From assembly GCA_964461435.1 (NCBI GenBank), contig CAYWUI010000009.1, forward strand, positions 29,103 to 93,102: a DNA stretch of 64,000 nt. The letters are read 5' to 3'. The notes under the pieces were generated by a model. It made no database searches. It saw only the letters and a list, made by a program, of their open reading frames with translations, and was not told the origin of the DNA. The DNA comes from G020354785 sp964461435. Lineage in GTDB: Bacteria; Bacteroidota; Bacteroidia; Bacteroidales; UBA10428. A program made the position numbers and the translations under genes. This document shows positions 7,368 to 17,205 of the stretch, piece by piece. Numbering within the stretch: position 1 is the stretch's first letter; the number at the start of each line of letters is the position of its first letter.

Positions 7368-10097
7368 CTACATGTAATCATACCAGCTCTTCTTTTTATC
7401 ATACTTCAAATCACGAAGAATAGCCGATTTGGCATTAATTGTAAAAGAATAGTGCTTATGTGGACCAAAGGGTACTATGGCAAACCGCATTTCCCAGCAG
7501 TGCAGATCCCTGTGTATATTTAAGTTAGTTACAGTTATCTTCTTCTCTTCAAAATCATAGCCTGTGTTACCGCCGATTTTCCACTTTTTTGTCAGGCTGA
7601 TATCCCCTGATAACCTGATAGTGCTTATAATTGACTTCGAAGCAGCAAATCCGGGTTTTGAATATGACCAGTTATATGCTACCGATAAGTTCCATGGAAC
7701 GCTGAAGTCAACATAATCACCATAATCTTTGTCTTCCGTATCCCGCAACATATCGGGCGCCCGTGATGCGGGAACTTCTTTTCCCTCCTGCTTCTCGCCC
7801 CCTGCTTTTGACCTTAATGACATGCTAATGTCAATTCCCGCCCTTGTGAGCCTTGCAAGTTTTTTAGACTCTTTAAGCAGGTATAAATTTGATTCCTTGC
7901 CCATGCTGTCGAGGGCATAGGGACTGAATGTGCTGTTAATTCTGAGATTAACCATATTCTGTAATAATCTTGTTGAGCCGGTCATACTTATGTTCGACCA
8001 CCTTTTATCTTCAACAAAGGGATTGTAGCTGGCCGCAAAATTCAGATTTTCAATCAGTTTTATTTTTTTGGGAGTTCCCGTGGTGTCATTTTTTGGCCTC
8101 ACTTTTGCCTCCAGGTTATTATTCAGACCGAGGCTCACGGAACCACTCTTTCCTGATTCCACAGGTGTACCATATATGTAACCCTCAAATATGGAATATT
8201 CATATTCTTCAGGAGTTATCTGAACGGATGTAGGATACTTTACCTTCCTGTAATACTCAGGCGTTAAGCGTGACACGTCAGGGGTGAACCCAAAACTTAT
8301 GGATGGTGTCATAACATGCCTGAGAGCCATAAAATATGATTCTTCATTCGCAGACTGTATCATCCCGTAAAGTTTTGGATTTACAGAGAAACTAATAGAA
8401 GGAATAACAGCCTGGGCATAGTTTAGTCCCCTGACAGTATCAACTACGAGACCGGACTTTCCGCCGTGATAAAAAAATGCCGTGTCAGGAACCGACTTTT
8501 CTATGTGGCTTCCATATAAAACACCTTTATAATTCAATGAAGGATTGATATTCAGCAGGTTAAACAGCTTAAGATTGGCCATGGTAATCGGTATGGAATG
8601 GGTAAAACCGTTTTTCATGTTATGCAGAGTTTTTTCTGTAAATAATGTTGAATCTATTGCACTTATCCGGTTTTCGAAATTTGCAGAGTAACTGAGCTGT
8701 ATATTCTCATACCATTTGAACTTGCCGCTGCTTTTTCCGAACCTCAGAGGATAAATACGGCTCATATTAAATGATACCTTCGGCAGGTTCATATTTACCG
8801 AGTTGTTTAAACTGTTTTGAGAGTGGTTCAGGCTCGCCGCCAGGTTAAAAGGTGTGCCTGTCCACTTTTTGGAAAAAGTTATACTTGAGCTTTTTGTGTT
8901 GGTAACATAATCTGTGTAGCCATAGCTATGGTTCTTATCATATGAAGAGGACGAGACATTTACACTTGCCGAAAACGAACGTGAGGGATTTGCTTTGGGA
9001 CTCTGCGTATGACTCCATCTTAACGAATAATCCGTTGATTTGGTTGCAACCGGAGTTTCATTTTCAATAACGTTCTTATAATACTGGCCACTGAAATTGC
9101 CGGTATACTTATAGCGTTTAACATATTTTGAAGAGGCGCTTATGCCCCATGTTCCATGAGAATAAACATCACCCATAAGACTAAGGTCGAAATAATCGTT
9201 GATTGCAAAATACCATCCTCCATTTCGTAAATACAGTCCGCGCCTTTGTTCATAACCATAAGTGGGAATTATCAGTCCGGAAGACCTCTCTTTTGTGTTT
9301 GGAAAAAAGCCAAACGGTAAGACCAGGGGCAGCGGAACATCTTCAAGAACAAGGTAGGCAGGACCGCTGATTATTTTCTTTTCAGGTATAGCTATGGCTT
9401 TTGTCAATCCTATATAAAAGTGAGGATGCTCAGCATCACAGGTAGTATATTTCCCGTCTTTAATATGTATATGTCCGTCTGCCAGCCTTTTGGTCTGTTT
9501 ACTGTGCAAATATCCTTCCCCCTGCTGTGTAAACACATATTTTATAACTCCTTTCTGTGTTTCAAAATTATATCGTAAGGTATCTGACTGGAAGGTTTCT
9601 GTTCCCTGCGTAAAGACAGGCTTACCCGTAGGTTTTCCCATTGTGTCGGACAGGCTTGTTGCCATAACTATGTTATTTGTCATGTCGAACACGATATAAT
9701 CGGCAGTAAGTTCAATGTTCTGATAATTAACTTTGGCTTCACCATACAGGTATACCTTCTGCTCAGCTATTGAAATTTTAAATGAATCTCTTGAATGATA
9801 TAGTACTTCTGATTCAATCGGGCTCTTCTTTTTCTTCCTTGCAGTTGCCTCTATAGTAGTGTCTTCAGTTACCTTTCCGCCAGGCTGAACCAGTGTGTCA
9901 CCGCCTGTAAGCAGAAAAGTGTCCCTGGAAGCAATTGTACCGGGGCTCAGCAGAAGTGAAGTATCCCCGGAAGCAATTGAATCTTGTGCCCGGGTGACAG
10001 GAGTTATAAGAATTAAGAATACAATGGCGAACAGTAATTTCAAAGTGCAATAAGATTGCGGTTGTATGTTTTTGTTTTTATATGGAGTACTAAACAT
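7368..10097 (-). CDS. lptD: LptD-like outer-membrane LPS assembly protein
   Basis: Outer-membrane barrel that inserts lipopolysaccharide, in the long Bacteroidota form; 909 residues. A signal peptide is visible (hydrophobic about residues 22-33, then TPVTRAQ). Residues around 90-230 form an OstA/LptA-like beta-jellyroll (YGEAKVNYQNIELTADYIVFD, then TGKPVFTQGTETFQSDTLRYN). From about residue 260 comes the barrel, with alternating hydrophobic and aromatic strands and many Ser/Tyr/Asn. The protein ends SWYDYM. The name rests on domain order; unusually for a short name, sequence identity to E. coli LptD would be low. Confidence 0.82.
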   Translation of the reverse strand: MFSTPYKNKNIQPQSYCTLKLLFAIVFLILITPVTRAQDSIASGDTSLLLSPGTIASRDTFLLTGGDTLVQPGGKVTEDTTIEATARKKKKSPIESEVLYHSRDSFKISIAEQKVYLYGEAKVNYQNIELTADYIVFDMTNNIVMATSLSDTMGKPTGKPVFTQGTETFQSDTLRYNFETQKGVIKYVFTQQGEGYLHSKQTKRLADGHIHIKDGKYTTCDAEHPHFYIGLTKAIAIPEKKIISGPAYLVLEDVPLPLVLPFGFFPNTKERSSGLIIPTYGYEQRRGLYLRNGGWYFAINDYFDLSLMGDVYSHGTWGISASSKYVKRYKYTGNFSGQYYKNVIENETPVATKSTDYSLRWSHTQSPKANPSRSFSASVNVSSSSYDKNHSYGYTDYVTNTKSSSITFSKKWTGTPFNLAASLNHSQNSLNNSVNMNLPKVSFNMSRIYPLRFGKSSGKFKWYENIQLSYSANFENRISAIDSTLFTEKTLHNMKNGFTHSIPITMANLKLFNLLNINPSLNYKGVLYGSHIEKSVPDTAFFYHGGKSGLVVDTVRGLNYAQAVIPSISFSVNPKLYGMIQSANEESYFMALRHVMTPSISFGFTPDVSRLTPEYYRKVKYPTSVQITPEEYEYSIFEGYIYGTPVESGKSGSVSLGLNNNLEAKVRPKNDTTGTPKKIKLIENLNFAASYNPFVEDKRWSNISMTGSTRLLQNMVNLRINSTFSPYALDSMGKESNLYLLKESKKLARLTRAGIDISMSLRSKAGGEKQEGKEVPASRAPDMLRDTEDKDYGDYVDFSVPWNLSVAYNWSYSKPGFAASKSIISTIRLSGDISLTKKWKIGGNTGYDFEEKKITVTNLNIHRDLHCWEMRFAIVPFGPHKHYSFTINAKSAILRDLKYDKKKSWYDYM

Positions 10098-10238
10098 AAA
10101 AAATATTTCGCTTATTAATAAATAATTTAAAGCCTGCTTATAAACCGCAAGGCAGATTTTTTTTCAACAGTTAATATTATTGCATATTGTTTGAAATAGT
10201 GTGTTTCAGTAATTATTGTCTTATTTCTTTAAAAATAA

Positions 10239-10272
10239 TTGAAGATTATGAAAAGTATTAATACTATTTTTG
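10239..10272 (+). promoter_or_regulatory. Candidate promoter of the amidase gene
   Basis: TTG at 10239-10241 and TATTTTTG at 10265-10272 with a 23-nt spacer, slightly long. A second -7-like TACGTTTG lies at 10315-10322. If that one is used, transcription would start near the annotated ATG at 10327 and translation would more likely begin at the ATG at 10342. Confidence 0.4.
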
Positions 10273-10326
10273 CACAAATATTTTCAAAAATAAACCAGCA
10301 AATCTAACAAATTATACGTTTGTCGA

Positions 10327-11568
10327 ATGTATAAAAAAAAAATGAGCATAATTATCAGTAAACGTTCATTTGCTGCTATTCTTGCATTTTTTCTCTTTAT
10401 TTTCATGATCTCGGGACAGAGCAATTTTAATAACGGTGACTACAGGGTTGATACCGTTGTTATTGATCCCGGGCATGGGGGGAAGGATCCCGGAACATGC
10501 GGAAAATATGTAAATGAAAAGGACATAGTATTATCCATAGCCCTTAAACTGGGTGAATATATCGAAACAAGGCTCGCCAGTGTTAAGGTTATTTATACGC
10601 GTAAGACAGATGAATATGTCCCTCTCCATGAAAGAGCCAATATTGCAAACATGAATAATGCAGATTTATACATCTCCATTCATGCAAATGGCATGTCCAG
10701 GAAGGACGCCATGGGCACAGAGACATATGTTTTGGGACTTCACAGGGCAGAAGAAAATTTTGAAGTGGCAAAGCGTGAAAACTCGGTTATCCTCCTTGAA
10801 GATGATTACTCTATAAGATATGAAGGATTCGACCCTAACTCACCTGAGACCTATATAATGCTGGCACTTATGCAAAAGGTATATTTCGGCCATAGCATCA
10901 ACTTTGCAAGTTATGTGCAGGACCAGTTCAGGGACAGGGCCCAGAGAAAGGACAGGGGAGTAAAACAACAGGGATTCCTTGTGCTGGCTCAGTCTGCGAT
11001 GCCTGCCGTGCTGGTGGAGGTGGGATTCCTGACAAATGAAACTGAAGAAAAATACCTTATGTCAGAAGAGGGCCAGGATTATATTGCTTCTGCCATATTC
11101 AGGGCTTTCAGGGAATACAAGAACTCTATAGAGTCAAGAAGCATTATGACCCGGCTAAATAACCAGGATGAGACTTTCAATAATGATGCTATTTCGGCTG
11201 AGTTCCCTGAAAGTGCAACAGAAGGAACGGGAACTGATGAGAATGTTAATACATATCCCGACGATTCGGTAAATAATCCCCTAAAAATCATTAAGCGTAA
11301 TCCTGATATATATTTTAAAGTCCAGATAACTGCATCAACACACTGCATACCCTCATATTCCGATGTCTTCAAGGATTTTAACGATATCCAGGAATTCTGC
11401 ATATCAGATATATATAAATATGCCGTAGGAAATAAACAGACCTATGAAGAAATTGTGGAGTACAGCAAAATAGTTAAGACACAGTATCCCGATGCATTTG
11501 TAATAGCTGTTAAGGATGATAAAATAATTCCCCTGAGCAAAGCGTTAAAAGAACTAAAGAGTAACTGA
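10327..11568 (+). CDS. N-acetylmuramoyl-L-alanine amidase, periplasmic
   Basis: Zinc amidase of the AmiA/AmiC (Amidase_3) type, cleaving the bond between N-acetylmuramate and the peptide stem; 413 residues. The signal anchor is at about 15-30. Zinc and catalytic residues are visible: H50 in VIDPGHGGKDPG, E64, H119 in YISIHANG, and E231 in VLVEVGFLTN. A Ser/Glu/Asn-rich linker leads to a C-terminal part (about 325-410, beginning IYFKVQIT) that resembles SPOR-type peptidoglycan-binding domains of Bacteroidota amidases. The start may be M1 or M6. The MCE protein gene follows 47 nt later on the same strand. Confidence 0.9.
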   Translation: MYKKKMSIIISKRSFAAILAFFLFIFMISGQSNFNNGDYRVDTVVIDPGHGGKDPGTCGKYVNEKDIVLSIALKLGEYIETRLASVKVIYTRKTDEYVPLHERANIANMNNADLYISIHANGMSRKDAMGTETYVLGLHRAEENFEVAKRENSVILLEDDYSIRYEGFDPNSPETYIMLALMQKVYFGHSINFASYVQDQFRDRAQRKDRGVKQQGFLVLAQSAMPAVLVEVGFLTNETEEKYLMSEEGQDYIASAIFRAFREYKNSIESRSIMTRLNNQDETFNNDAISAEFPESATEGTGTDENVNTYPDDSVNNPLKIIKRNPDIYFKVQITASTHCIPSYSDVFKDFNDIQEFCISDIYKYAVGNKQTYEEIVEYSKIVKTQYPDAFVIAVKDDKIIPLSKALKELKSN

Positions 11569-11615
11569 TATAAAAAAGTATCCTTATATTTATAAAAATT
11601 TTAGAAACAAAAAGA

Positions 11616-12566
11616 ATGAAAATGAAATTATCTAAAGAAGCAAAGATTGGTATTATAGCATTGATAACACTTATTGGTTTTTTCTGGGGATTAAACTTTC
11701 TGAAAGGCATAAATATCTTCAAGCCGATAGATGAATACTATGCAGAATATGATAATATTCAGGGCTTGCTGGAATCAGGGATAGTATACTTGAACGGCTA
11801 CAAAGTGGGTAATGTAAGATCTATTCATTTCAACAGTAAACACCCGGGCAAAATAATAGTCAGGTTTGCGCTGGAAGAAAAAGTTAAAATTCCTGTAAAT
11901 TCAATTGCAATGATTACAAGCTCAAGCATGATTTCGGAAATTAAGGATATATCTCTTTTTCTTAGTGACAGCAGCAAATTAGCATCGCCGGGAGATACGC
12001 TGATAGGCAGACTGGATAAAGGGATGTTCGCGTTTATCGAACCTGTAAAGTACCAGGCCGAAGAAACCCTTGCCAATATTGATTCAGTACTTTGCATTAT
12101 CAGGAACATCCTTGATAAAACCGCACGGGTCAATATTCAGCATTCAATTGCAAATCTCGACAGTATTACCGCAAGTATTAACGGCTCGCTGGGCGCAGAC
12201 GGGAACATAACAAAAAGTCTTGACAACCTGGAAAAGATTACTTCTGCCTTAAGAAACAAGAGCGAGGAATTATCTTCCATCTTAGTTAATTTTTCGGCAT
12301 TCTCCGATTCTCTTGCCAGTTCTGAAATCAAGGCTGCAATAAATAATACAAACAAAACACTGGCTGAAACATCCGTGATACTTGAAAAAATAAACAGGGG
12401 ACAGGGTACAGCCGGCATGCTTGTAAATAGTGATACCCTCTACCAGAATTTAAAAAATGCTGCAGGGAACCTTGATATACTGATAAAAGACCTTAATGAA
12501 CATCCAAAAAAATATGTTCATTTTTCAGTCTTTGGACGCAAAAATGAGTCCAAAAAATCCAGGTAA
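11616..12566 (+). CDS. MCE/MlaD-family lipid transport protein
   Basis: Membrane-anchored substrate-binding subunit of an MCE lipid transporter, 316 residues. A single N-terminal membrane helix (about 9-28) precedes the MCE domain (about 35-120), whose GLLESGIVYLNGYKVGNV segment is typical. Residues 150-280 are helical, with repeated Asn/Leu/Ser spacing as in the hexamer needle of longer MCE proteins. The ATPase and permease genes of the system are not adjacent, which is a little unusual; they may lie elsewhere in the genome. Its role in retrograde phospholipid transport is inferred from the family. Confidence 0.85.
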   Translation: MKMKLSKEAKIGIIALITLIGFFWGLNFLKGINIFKPIDEYYAEYDNIQGLLESGIVYLNGYKVGNVRSIHFNSKHPGKIIVRFALEEKVKIPVNSIAMITSSSMISEIKDISLFLSDSSKLASPGDTLIGRLDKGMFAFIEPVKYQAEETLANIDSVLCIIRNILDKTARVNIQHSIANLDSITASINGSLGADGNITKSLDNLEKITSALRNKSEELSSILVNFSAFSDSLASSEIKAAINNTNKTLAETSVILEKINRGQGTAGMLVNSDTLYQNLKNAAGNLDILIKDLNEHPKKYVHFSVFGRKNESKKSR

Positions 12567-12913
12567 AAACTGTTTAAAAAAAAAGCTAAAAAGTTGATTT
12601 TATTTTCAATTTAAACAAAGTCTAAATTAAATTTAACATTAAAAATTAACTTAAGCTTTAATTAAAGGTCATTAAACATTTAATAAACAATTTATTAAAT
12701 TATCTATTATTATATTCATTGATATTCAATTAATTACGTTTTTTTTGTTTTTTTTAAAATTTTAATATTCTGATAATAAAATCAATATCTTTTTATTAAT
12801 AAAGTCAATAGGAAATTTATTTTTTTTTTAATTTTTTTTTCACAAAATTGCTATAGGAAATAAATAAGTGCCTCGAAATTATAAACACCTAAAACTTAAC
12901 AAAATAATTAAAA
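12567..12913. other. AT-rich intergenic region upstream of dnaA
   Basis: 347 non-coding bases made almost entirely of A and T, with several T runs of eight or more around 12740-12840. I looked for TTATNCACA DnaA boxes and found none on either strand, so there is no direct support for an origin. The most probable content is the dnaA promoter and leader. Confidence 0.5.
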
Positions 12914-14335
12914 ATGCATAAGGAAGTCTGGAATAATTGTTTAAAAATTATCAAAGACAACGTTCCTTCAATAAGCTTCAGAACCTGGTTTGAGCCCATT
13001 GTTCCTATACGGCTGGAAAATAAAGTACTGACCATTCAGGTACCAAGTCCCTTTTTCTACGAGTACCTGGAAGAAAAGTACATAGAGATCATTAGCAAGA
13101 CCTTGAGGAAAGAGCTTGGATATGACGCAAAACTGGAATATAGTATCGTTATGGAAAATCCGAGCTATTCCAATTCAAGGCCATATACGGTGAAGTTTCC
13201 TACGCAGAATAAGACAGAATTAAAGAACAAACCGGTTAATGTCCCGATTAATATAGAGGAGAATGCAATAAAGAATCCTTTTATTATTCCGGGAATTAAG
13301 AAGCTGAACATTGATCCCCATCTTAATCCTGATAATTCATTTGATAACTTTGTCGAAGGTGAATGCAACAGGCTGGCAAGGTCTGCAGGTTATGCCGTGG
13401 CAAATAATCCCGGAGGTACGGCTTTTAATCCCCTTCTTATTTACGGCGATTCGGGATTGGGTAAAACACACCTTACTCAAGCCATAGGTATTGAGATCAA
13501 GAAAAAGTTCCCTGACAAGACCGTGCTATATGTTAATGCCAACAAATTCCAGACCCAGTTTGTTGAGTCAATCAGGAACAATAATAAGAATGATTTTTTG
13601 CACTTCTACCAGATGATAGACGTTTTAATAATTGATGATGTGCATGAATTCGCAGGAAAGGAAAAGACCCAGGACACCTTTTTCCATATTTTTAACCATA
13701 TGCATCAGTCAGGCAAACAGTTGATACTGACGTCAGACAAGCCGCCTGTGGAGCTGCAGGGATTGGAGCAGCGATTACTGTCAAGATTTAAGTGGGGATT
13801 ATCTGCCGATTTGCAAATCCCCGATTACGAGACAAGAATAGCTATCCTCAGACAAAAAACATATAAAGATGGCATAGAGCTTCCTGAAGATGTGATCGAA
13901 TACATTGCTACTCAAATAACTGATAATATAAGAGAACTTGAGGGAGCCCTTATTTCATTGCTGGCACAATCAACACTGAATAAAAAAGAAATAACGCTCG
14001 ATCTCGCTAAAGAGATGATCGATAAGCTGATTAAGAATACTAAGCGTGAAGTCTCTATAGACTATATTCAGAAAGTAGTCTGCAACTATTTCGATATCGG
14101 CATTGATGCAATACAGTCAAAAACCCGAAAGAGAGAAATAGTGCAGGCTCGCCAGGTTGCTATGTTTTTTTCAAAGAACCTTACCAAGTCTTCACTGGCC
14201 ACTATTGGTGCTCAAATAGGGGGTAAAGATCATGCAACAGTATTACATGCATGTAAAACAGTTAATAACCTTATTGACACCGATAAACATTTTAGAAGCC
14301 AGATTGAAGATATTGAGAAAAAGTTGAAATTCTGA
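12914..14335 (+). CDS. dnaA: Chromosomal replication initiator DnaA
   Basis: Binds and opens the origin; 473 residues. Domain I starts at the N-terminus (VWNNCLKIIKDNVPSISFRTWFEP), followed by a short linker about 90-140. The AAA+ domain has Walker A GDSGLGKTH (about 178-186), Walker B LIIDDVHEF and sensor II residues near RELEGALISL. Domain IV has the DNA-binding signature GGKDHATVLHACKTV (about 441-455). It is preceded by a long AT-rich leader and followed by a clear intrinsic terminator, so it is transcribed alone. Confidence 0.98.
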   Translation: MHKEVWNNCLKIIKDNVPSISFRTWFEPIVPIRLENKVLTIQVPSPFFYEYLEEKYIEIISKTLRKELGYDAKLEYSIVMENPSYSNSRPYTVKFPTQNKTELKNKPVNVPINIEENAIKNPFIIPGIKKLNIDPHLNPDNSFDNFVEGECNRLARSAGYAVANNPGGTAFNPLLIYGDSGLGKTHLTQAIGIEIKKKFPDKTVLYVNANKFQTQFVESIRNNNKNDFLHFYQMIDVLIIDDVHEFAGKEKTQDTFFHIFNHMHQSGKQLILTSDKPPVELQGLEQRLLSRFKWGLSADLQIPDYETRIAILRQKTYKDGIELPEDVIEYIATQITDNIRELEGALISLLAQSTLNKKEITLDLAKEMIDKLIKNTKREVSIDYIQKVVCNYFDIGIDAIQSKTRKREIVQARQVAMFFSKNLTKSSLATIGAQIGGKDHATVLHACKTVNNLIDTDKHFRSQIEDIEKKLKF

Positions 14336-14349
14336 AATTAAACGCTCGA

Positions 14350-14379
14350 AACAGGTCTGCACAAAGGACCTGTTTTTTT
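14350..14379 (+). terminator. Intrinsic terminator after dnaA
   Basis: Perfect 8-bp stem AACAGGTC (14350-14357) with GACCTGTT (14367-14374), a 9-nt loop and a following T run. It lies 14 nt after the dnaA stop and just before the next ATG at 14385. Confidence 0.8.
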
Positions 14380-14384
14380 ATCTT

Positions 14385-15002
14385 ATGCCATACGATACTT
14401 TCAAAACAATTGACGCTACAGCTGAAGGAATATATAAAGACAAAGGGAGTAAATTTCTCGCTTTTGGCTATCCTGTTTCTTCCGAAGAAGAAACAAAAAA
14501 AATCCTCGCAGAGATAAAGAAAAAATACCACGACGCAAGACACCGCTGTTATGCATACAGAATTGGCCTGATAAATGATATATCGCGTATGAACGATGAC
14601 GGTGAACCGCCAAATACTGCAGGAAAACCGATATACGGACAAATCGTATCAAATGACCTGACAAATATCCTGGTTGTTGTCGTAAGATACTTTGGAGGGA
14701 CCTTACTGGGCAAGGGAGGTTTGATTAAAGCCTATAAATCAGCTGCCGCCAATATGCTGTCAAATGCCAGAATAGCAACCAGGACCGTTGAAAGACTTTA
14801 TAAAATAGAATTTGAGTACTCCGCCATGAATGAGGTATTGAAAATTCTGGACAGAGAAAAACTTAAACAGGCAGACAATAAATTCGGCCTGCATTGCTCT
14901 ATCATAACAAGGATAAAAGCGAATAAAGAGAAGGACATTATATCCCGGCTTGAAAGAATAAGTTCTGTCAAAGTTTCAGCCGTGGATGACAATACATTAT
15001 AG
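14385..15002 (+). CDS. YigZ/IMPACT family protein
   Basis: A 205-residue protein of the UPF0029/IMPACT family, whose bacterial members are thought to bind RNA or ribosome-associated factors; the molecular role is not settled. GSKFLAFGYPVSSEEE, the KYHDARHRCYAYRIG core and NDDGEPPNTAGKPI, then VVRYFGGTLLGKGGLIKAY, are the family signature (about 20-120). The C-terminal 70 residues match the DUF1949 ferredoxin-like domain. Its start lies right after the dnaA terminator, and I see no strong promoter of its own. pyrB follows 94 nt later. Confidence 0.9.
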   Translation: MPYDTFKTIDATAEGIYKDKGSKFLAFGYPVSSEEETKKILAEIKKKYHDARHRCYAYRIGLINDISRMNDDGEPPNTAGKPIYGQIVSNDLTNILVVVVRYFGGTLLGKGGLIKAYKSAAANMLSNARIATRTVERLYKIEFEYSAMNEVLKILDREKLKQADNKFGLHCSIITRIKANKEKDIISRLERISSVKVSAVDDNTL

Positions 15003-15096
15003 TCAAAAAAGTTTTAATTTTATATTAACAACTGTTTATTAAAATTTAATTCTTACATATATTTACTTAATAATAAACGGAAAATCCTTTTAAATA

Positions 15097-16005
15097 ATGA
15101 AAGGCAAAAGTCTGGTATCTATAAATGATTACACTAAAGATGAATATATAAAGATATTAGACTCGGCTGAAGTATTTGAAAAAAACCCGGTACAAAATAT
15201 TCTCCAGGGAAAAGTAATAGCGACTCTTTTCTTTGAACCGTCCACAAGAACAAGGCTGAGTTTTGAAAGCGCAGTAAATAAACTTGGTGGCAAGATAATA
15301 GGATTCAGTGATACCAGCTCGTCAAGTATCACCAAAGGTGAAACTCTTTACGATACTATAAAAACAGTAAGCAATTACTGTGATCTAATAGTGATGAGAC
15401 ATCCGCTTGAAGGAAGTGCACGATTTGCAAGTGAAATTACAAAAGTGCCTATAATCAATGCAGGTGACGGAGCTAACCAGCATCCTACGCAAACATTGCT
15501 GGATCTGTATTCCATCAGAAAAACCCAGGGCACTCTCGATAACCTGAATATCTTCATGGTAGGGGATTTAAAATACGGGCGCACGGTCCATTCACTACTT
15601 ATGGCTATGTCAAAGTTCAATACTACCTATAACTTTATTGCTCCCGATGAGCTTAAGATACCTGAAGAATATAAGCTATTCCTTGAAAACAGGGGACTTA
15701 AGTTCTACGAACATAAAGATTTCACTGACATCATCTCAAGAGCTGACATCATTTATATGACAAGGGTCCAGAAAGAGCGCTTTTCTGACCCTATTGAATA
15801 TGAAAGGACAAAAAATGCCTATGTTCTGAAGAATGAATTTTTAATTGATACAAAGGAGAATATGAGAGTGCTGCACCCCTTACCCCGTGTAAGTGAGATA
15901 GAACAGGATGTGGATATGAATCCCAAAGCATATTATTTTACACAGGCATTGAACGGCGTTTTTATACGCCAGGCTATAATAACATCTATACTGGGATTAA
16001 TTTAA
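15097..16005 (+). CDS. pyrB: Aspartate carbamoyltransferase, catalytic subunit
   Basis: Condenses carbamoyl phosphate and aspartate in pyrimidine synthesis; 302 residues. The carbamoyl-phosphate loop FFEPSTRTRLSFE, the SSSITKGETLYDT loop, HPTQTLLD, and the HPLPRVSEI segment near the C-terminus are all present. It is followed 19 nt later by pyrI, so the two form an operon and the enzyme is probably the allosteric class B type (dodecamer), as in E. coli. Confidence 0.97.
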   Translation: MKGKSLVSINDYTKDEYIKILDSAEVFEKNPVQNILQGKVIATLFFEPSTRTRLSFESAVNKLGGKIIGFSDTSSSSITKGETLYDTIKTVSNYCDLIVMRHPLEGSARFASEITKVPIINAGDGANQHPTQTLLDLYSIRKTQGTLDNLNIFMVGDLKYGRTVHSLLMAMSKFNTTYNFIAPDELKIPEEYKLFLENRGLKFYEHKDFTDIISRADIIYMTRVQKERFSDPIEYERTKNAYVLKNEFLIDTKENMRVLHPLPRVSEIEQDVDMNPKAYYFTQALNGVFIRQAIITSILGLI

Positions 16006-16024
16006 TTTTAAATACCATTTACTG

Positions 16025-16480
16025 ATGAAAGATAAAATTCTGGAAGTTAGTGCCATAAAAGACGGAACAGTGATAGACCATATACCTGCCAATAGCCTGT
16101 TTAAAGTAATATCAATACTGGGACTTGATAAAATATGTAACAAGATAACTTTTGGCACTAACCTTGAAAGTAAAAAGCTCGGGCAGAAAGCAATAATCAA
16201 GCTCTCCGACGTATTCTTCCTTGACAAGGATATAAATAAAATTGCCCTCGTTGCCCCCCAGGCAAAACTTAATATAATAAAGAACTACCAGGTGACAGAA
16301 AAAAAGATTGTCGAAGTGCCTGATGAAATATCGGGAATAGTTAAATGTATGAATCCTTCATGCGTTACAAATGCAGAAAAGATAATAACAAAGTTCCAGG
16401 TTGTATCAAAAAAATATGTTAAACTGAAATGTTATTATTGCGAAAAAATAACTGACCAGGAGCACTTCGCAATAATTTGA
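16025..16480 (+). CDS. pyrI: Aspartate carbamoyltransferase, regulatory subunit
   Basis: Regulatory chain that binds nucleotides and the catalytic trimers; 151 residues. The N-terminal allosteric domain contains the DGTVIDHIPA motif. The C-terminal zinc domain has four cysteines at 108, 113, 136 and 139 (C-x4-C and C-x2-C), almost at the E. coli positions. Presence of pyrI next to pyrB implies feedback control of the pathway by CTP and ATP. Confidence 0.97.
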   Translation: MKDKILEVSAIKDGTVIDHIPANSLFKVISILGLDKICNKITFGTNLESKKLGQKAIIKLSDVFFLDKDINKIALVAPQAKLNIIKNYQVTEKKIVEVPDEISGIVKCMNPSCVTNAEKIITKFQVVSKKYVKLKCYYCEKITDQEHFAII

Positions 16481-16482
16481 TA

Positions 16483-17004
16483 TTATTTCCTTAACCTTTC
16501 ATAGGAACGCACCAGCAGTTCATCTCTCCTTATAGACCTGAAAGCAAGAAATGTGAGAACAATTGAGATTAGCGGGAAAATTGCAGCTATTTTTAATGAA
16601 TGGTAGCTAATGGCAAAGCCGCCGTTAAAAATCTGTTTTTTAATGAATGTGAAGTAATAGAAGGTTAGTCCGGTTAACCCTGCAAGTAACAAGATGTTGA
16701 ATATGCATATTCTCATCTGTGTGTTCCTGGCAACATAAAAGAAGATATTGAAAAAGCTTATTAATCCTATTATTACTGTCAGAATAGTTACAGGGAAGGT
16801 GGATATTAACAGCTTTGCTTCGTTCTCTGAATATCTTTTTGCCCCGTAATTTCTGAAAATTACGACCTCTTCCACCTTGGCAGCTTTGTCCTTATTAACA
16901 TCGTCATTTCTTTCCACAGCTATTTCCGCCATTGGTAAAACCAGCATAAACAACATTAATACACTAACAATTAACAGGTATATTGATTGTATTCTTTGTA
17001 TCAT
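16483..17004 (-). CDS. DUF4293 membrane protein
   Basis: Small integral membrane protein of a family found in Bacteroidota, function unknown. The frame is open further upstream to 17085, but the family start is MIQRIQSIYLLIVS at 17002-17004, giving 173 residues. Four hydrophobic segments are visible: near the N-terminus, around residues 75-95 and 105-125, and a last one before the basic tail RSIRRDELLVRSYERLRK. It is convergent with pyrI, only 2 nt apart. Confidence 0.8.
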   Translation of the reverse strand: MIQRIQSIYLLIVSVLMLFMLVLPMAEIAVERNDDVNKDKAAKVEEVVIFRNYGAKRYSENEAKLLISTFPVTILTVIIGLISFFNIFFYVARNTQMRICIFNILLLAGLTGLTFYYFTFIKKQIFNGGFAISYHSLKIAAIFPLISIVLTFLAFRSIRRDELLVRSYERLRK

Positions 17005-17205
17005 AATTATGGTCGGTATAATAAATAATTGCCAAACCAAAGATAAATAAATATTCCAGTTTTTATCAATCAATGTTACTAACATATGTTAATTAGTAAA
17101 ATTGCACCTGACTTAAATTTTAAATAGATTTATAACTTTAGTGTTAAAATATATTACCGGTTGATAAGGCTGCGGCCAGTCATGTTAATTTACAATTGAT
17201 AATAT

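Noticed and set aside
12567..12913. Possible replication origin upstream of dnaA
   Set aside because: AT-rich, but I found no TTATNCACA DnaA boxes, and dnaA is not always at the origin in Bacteroidota.
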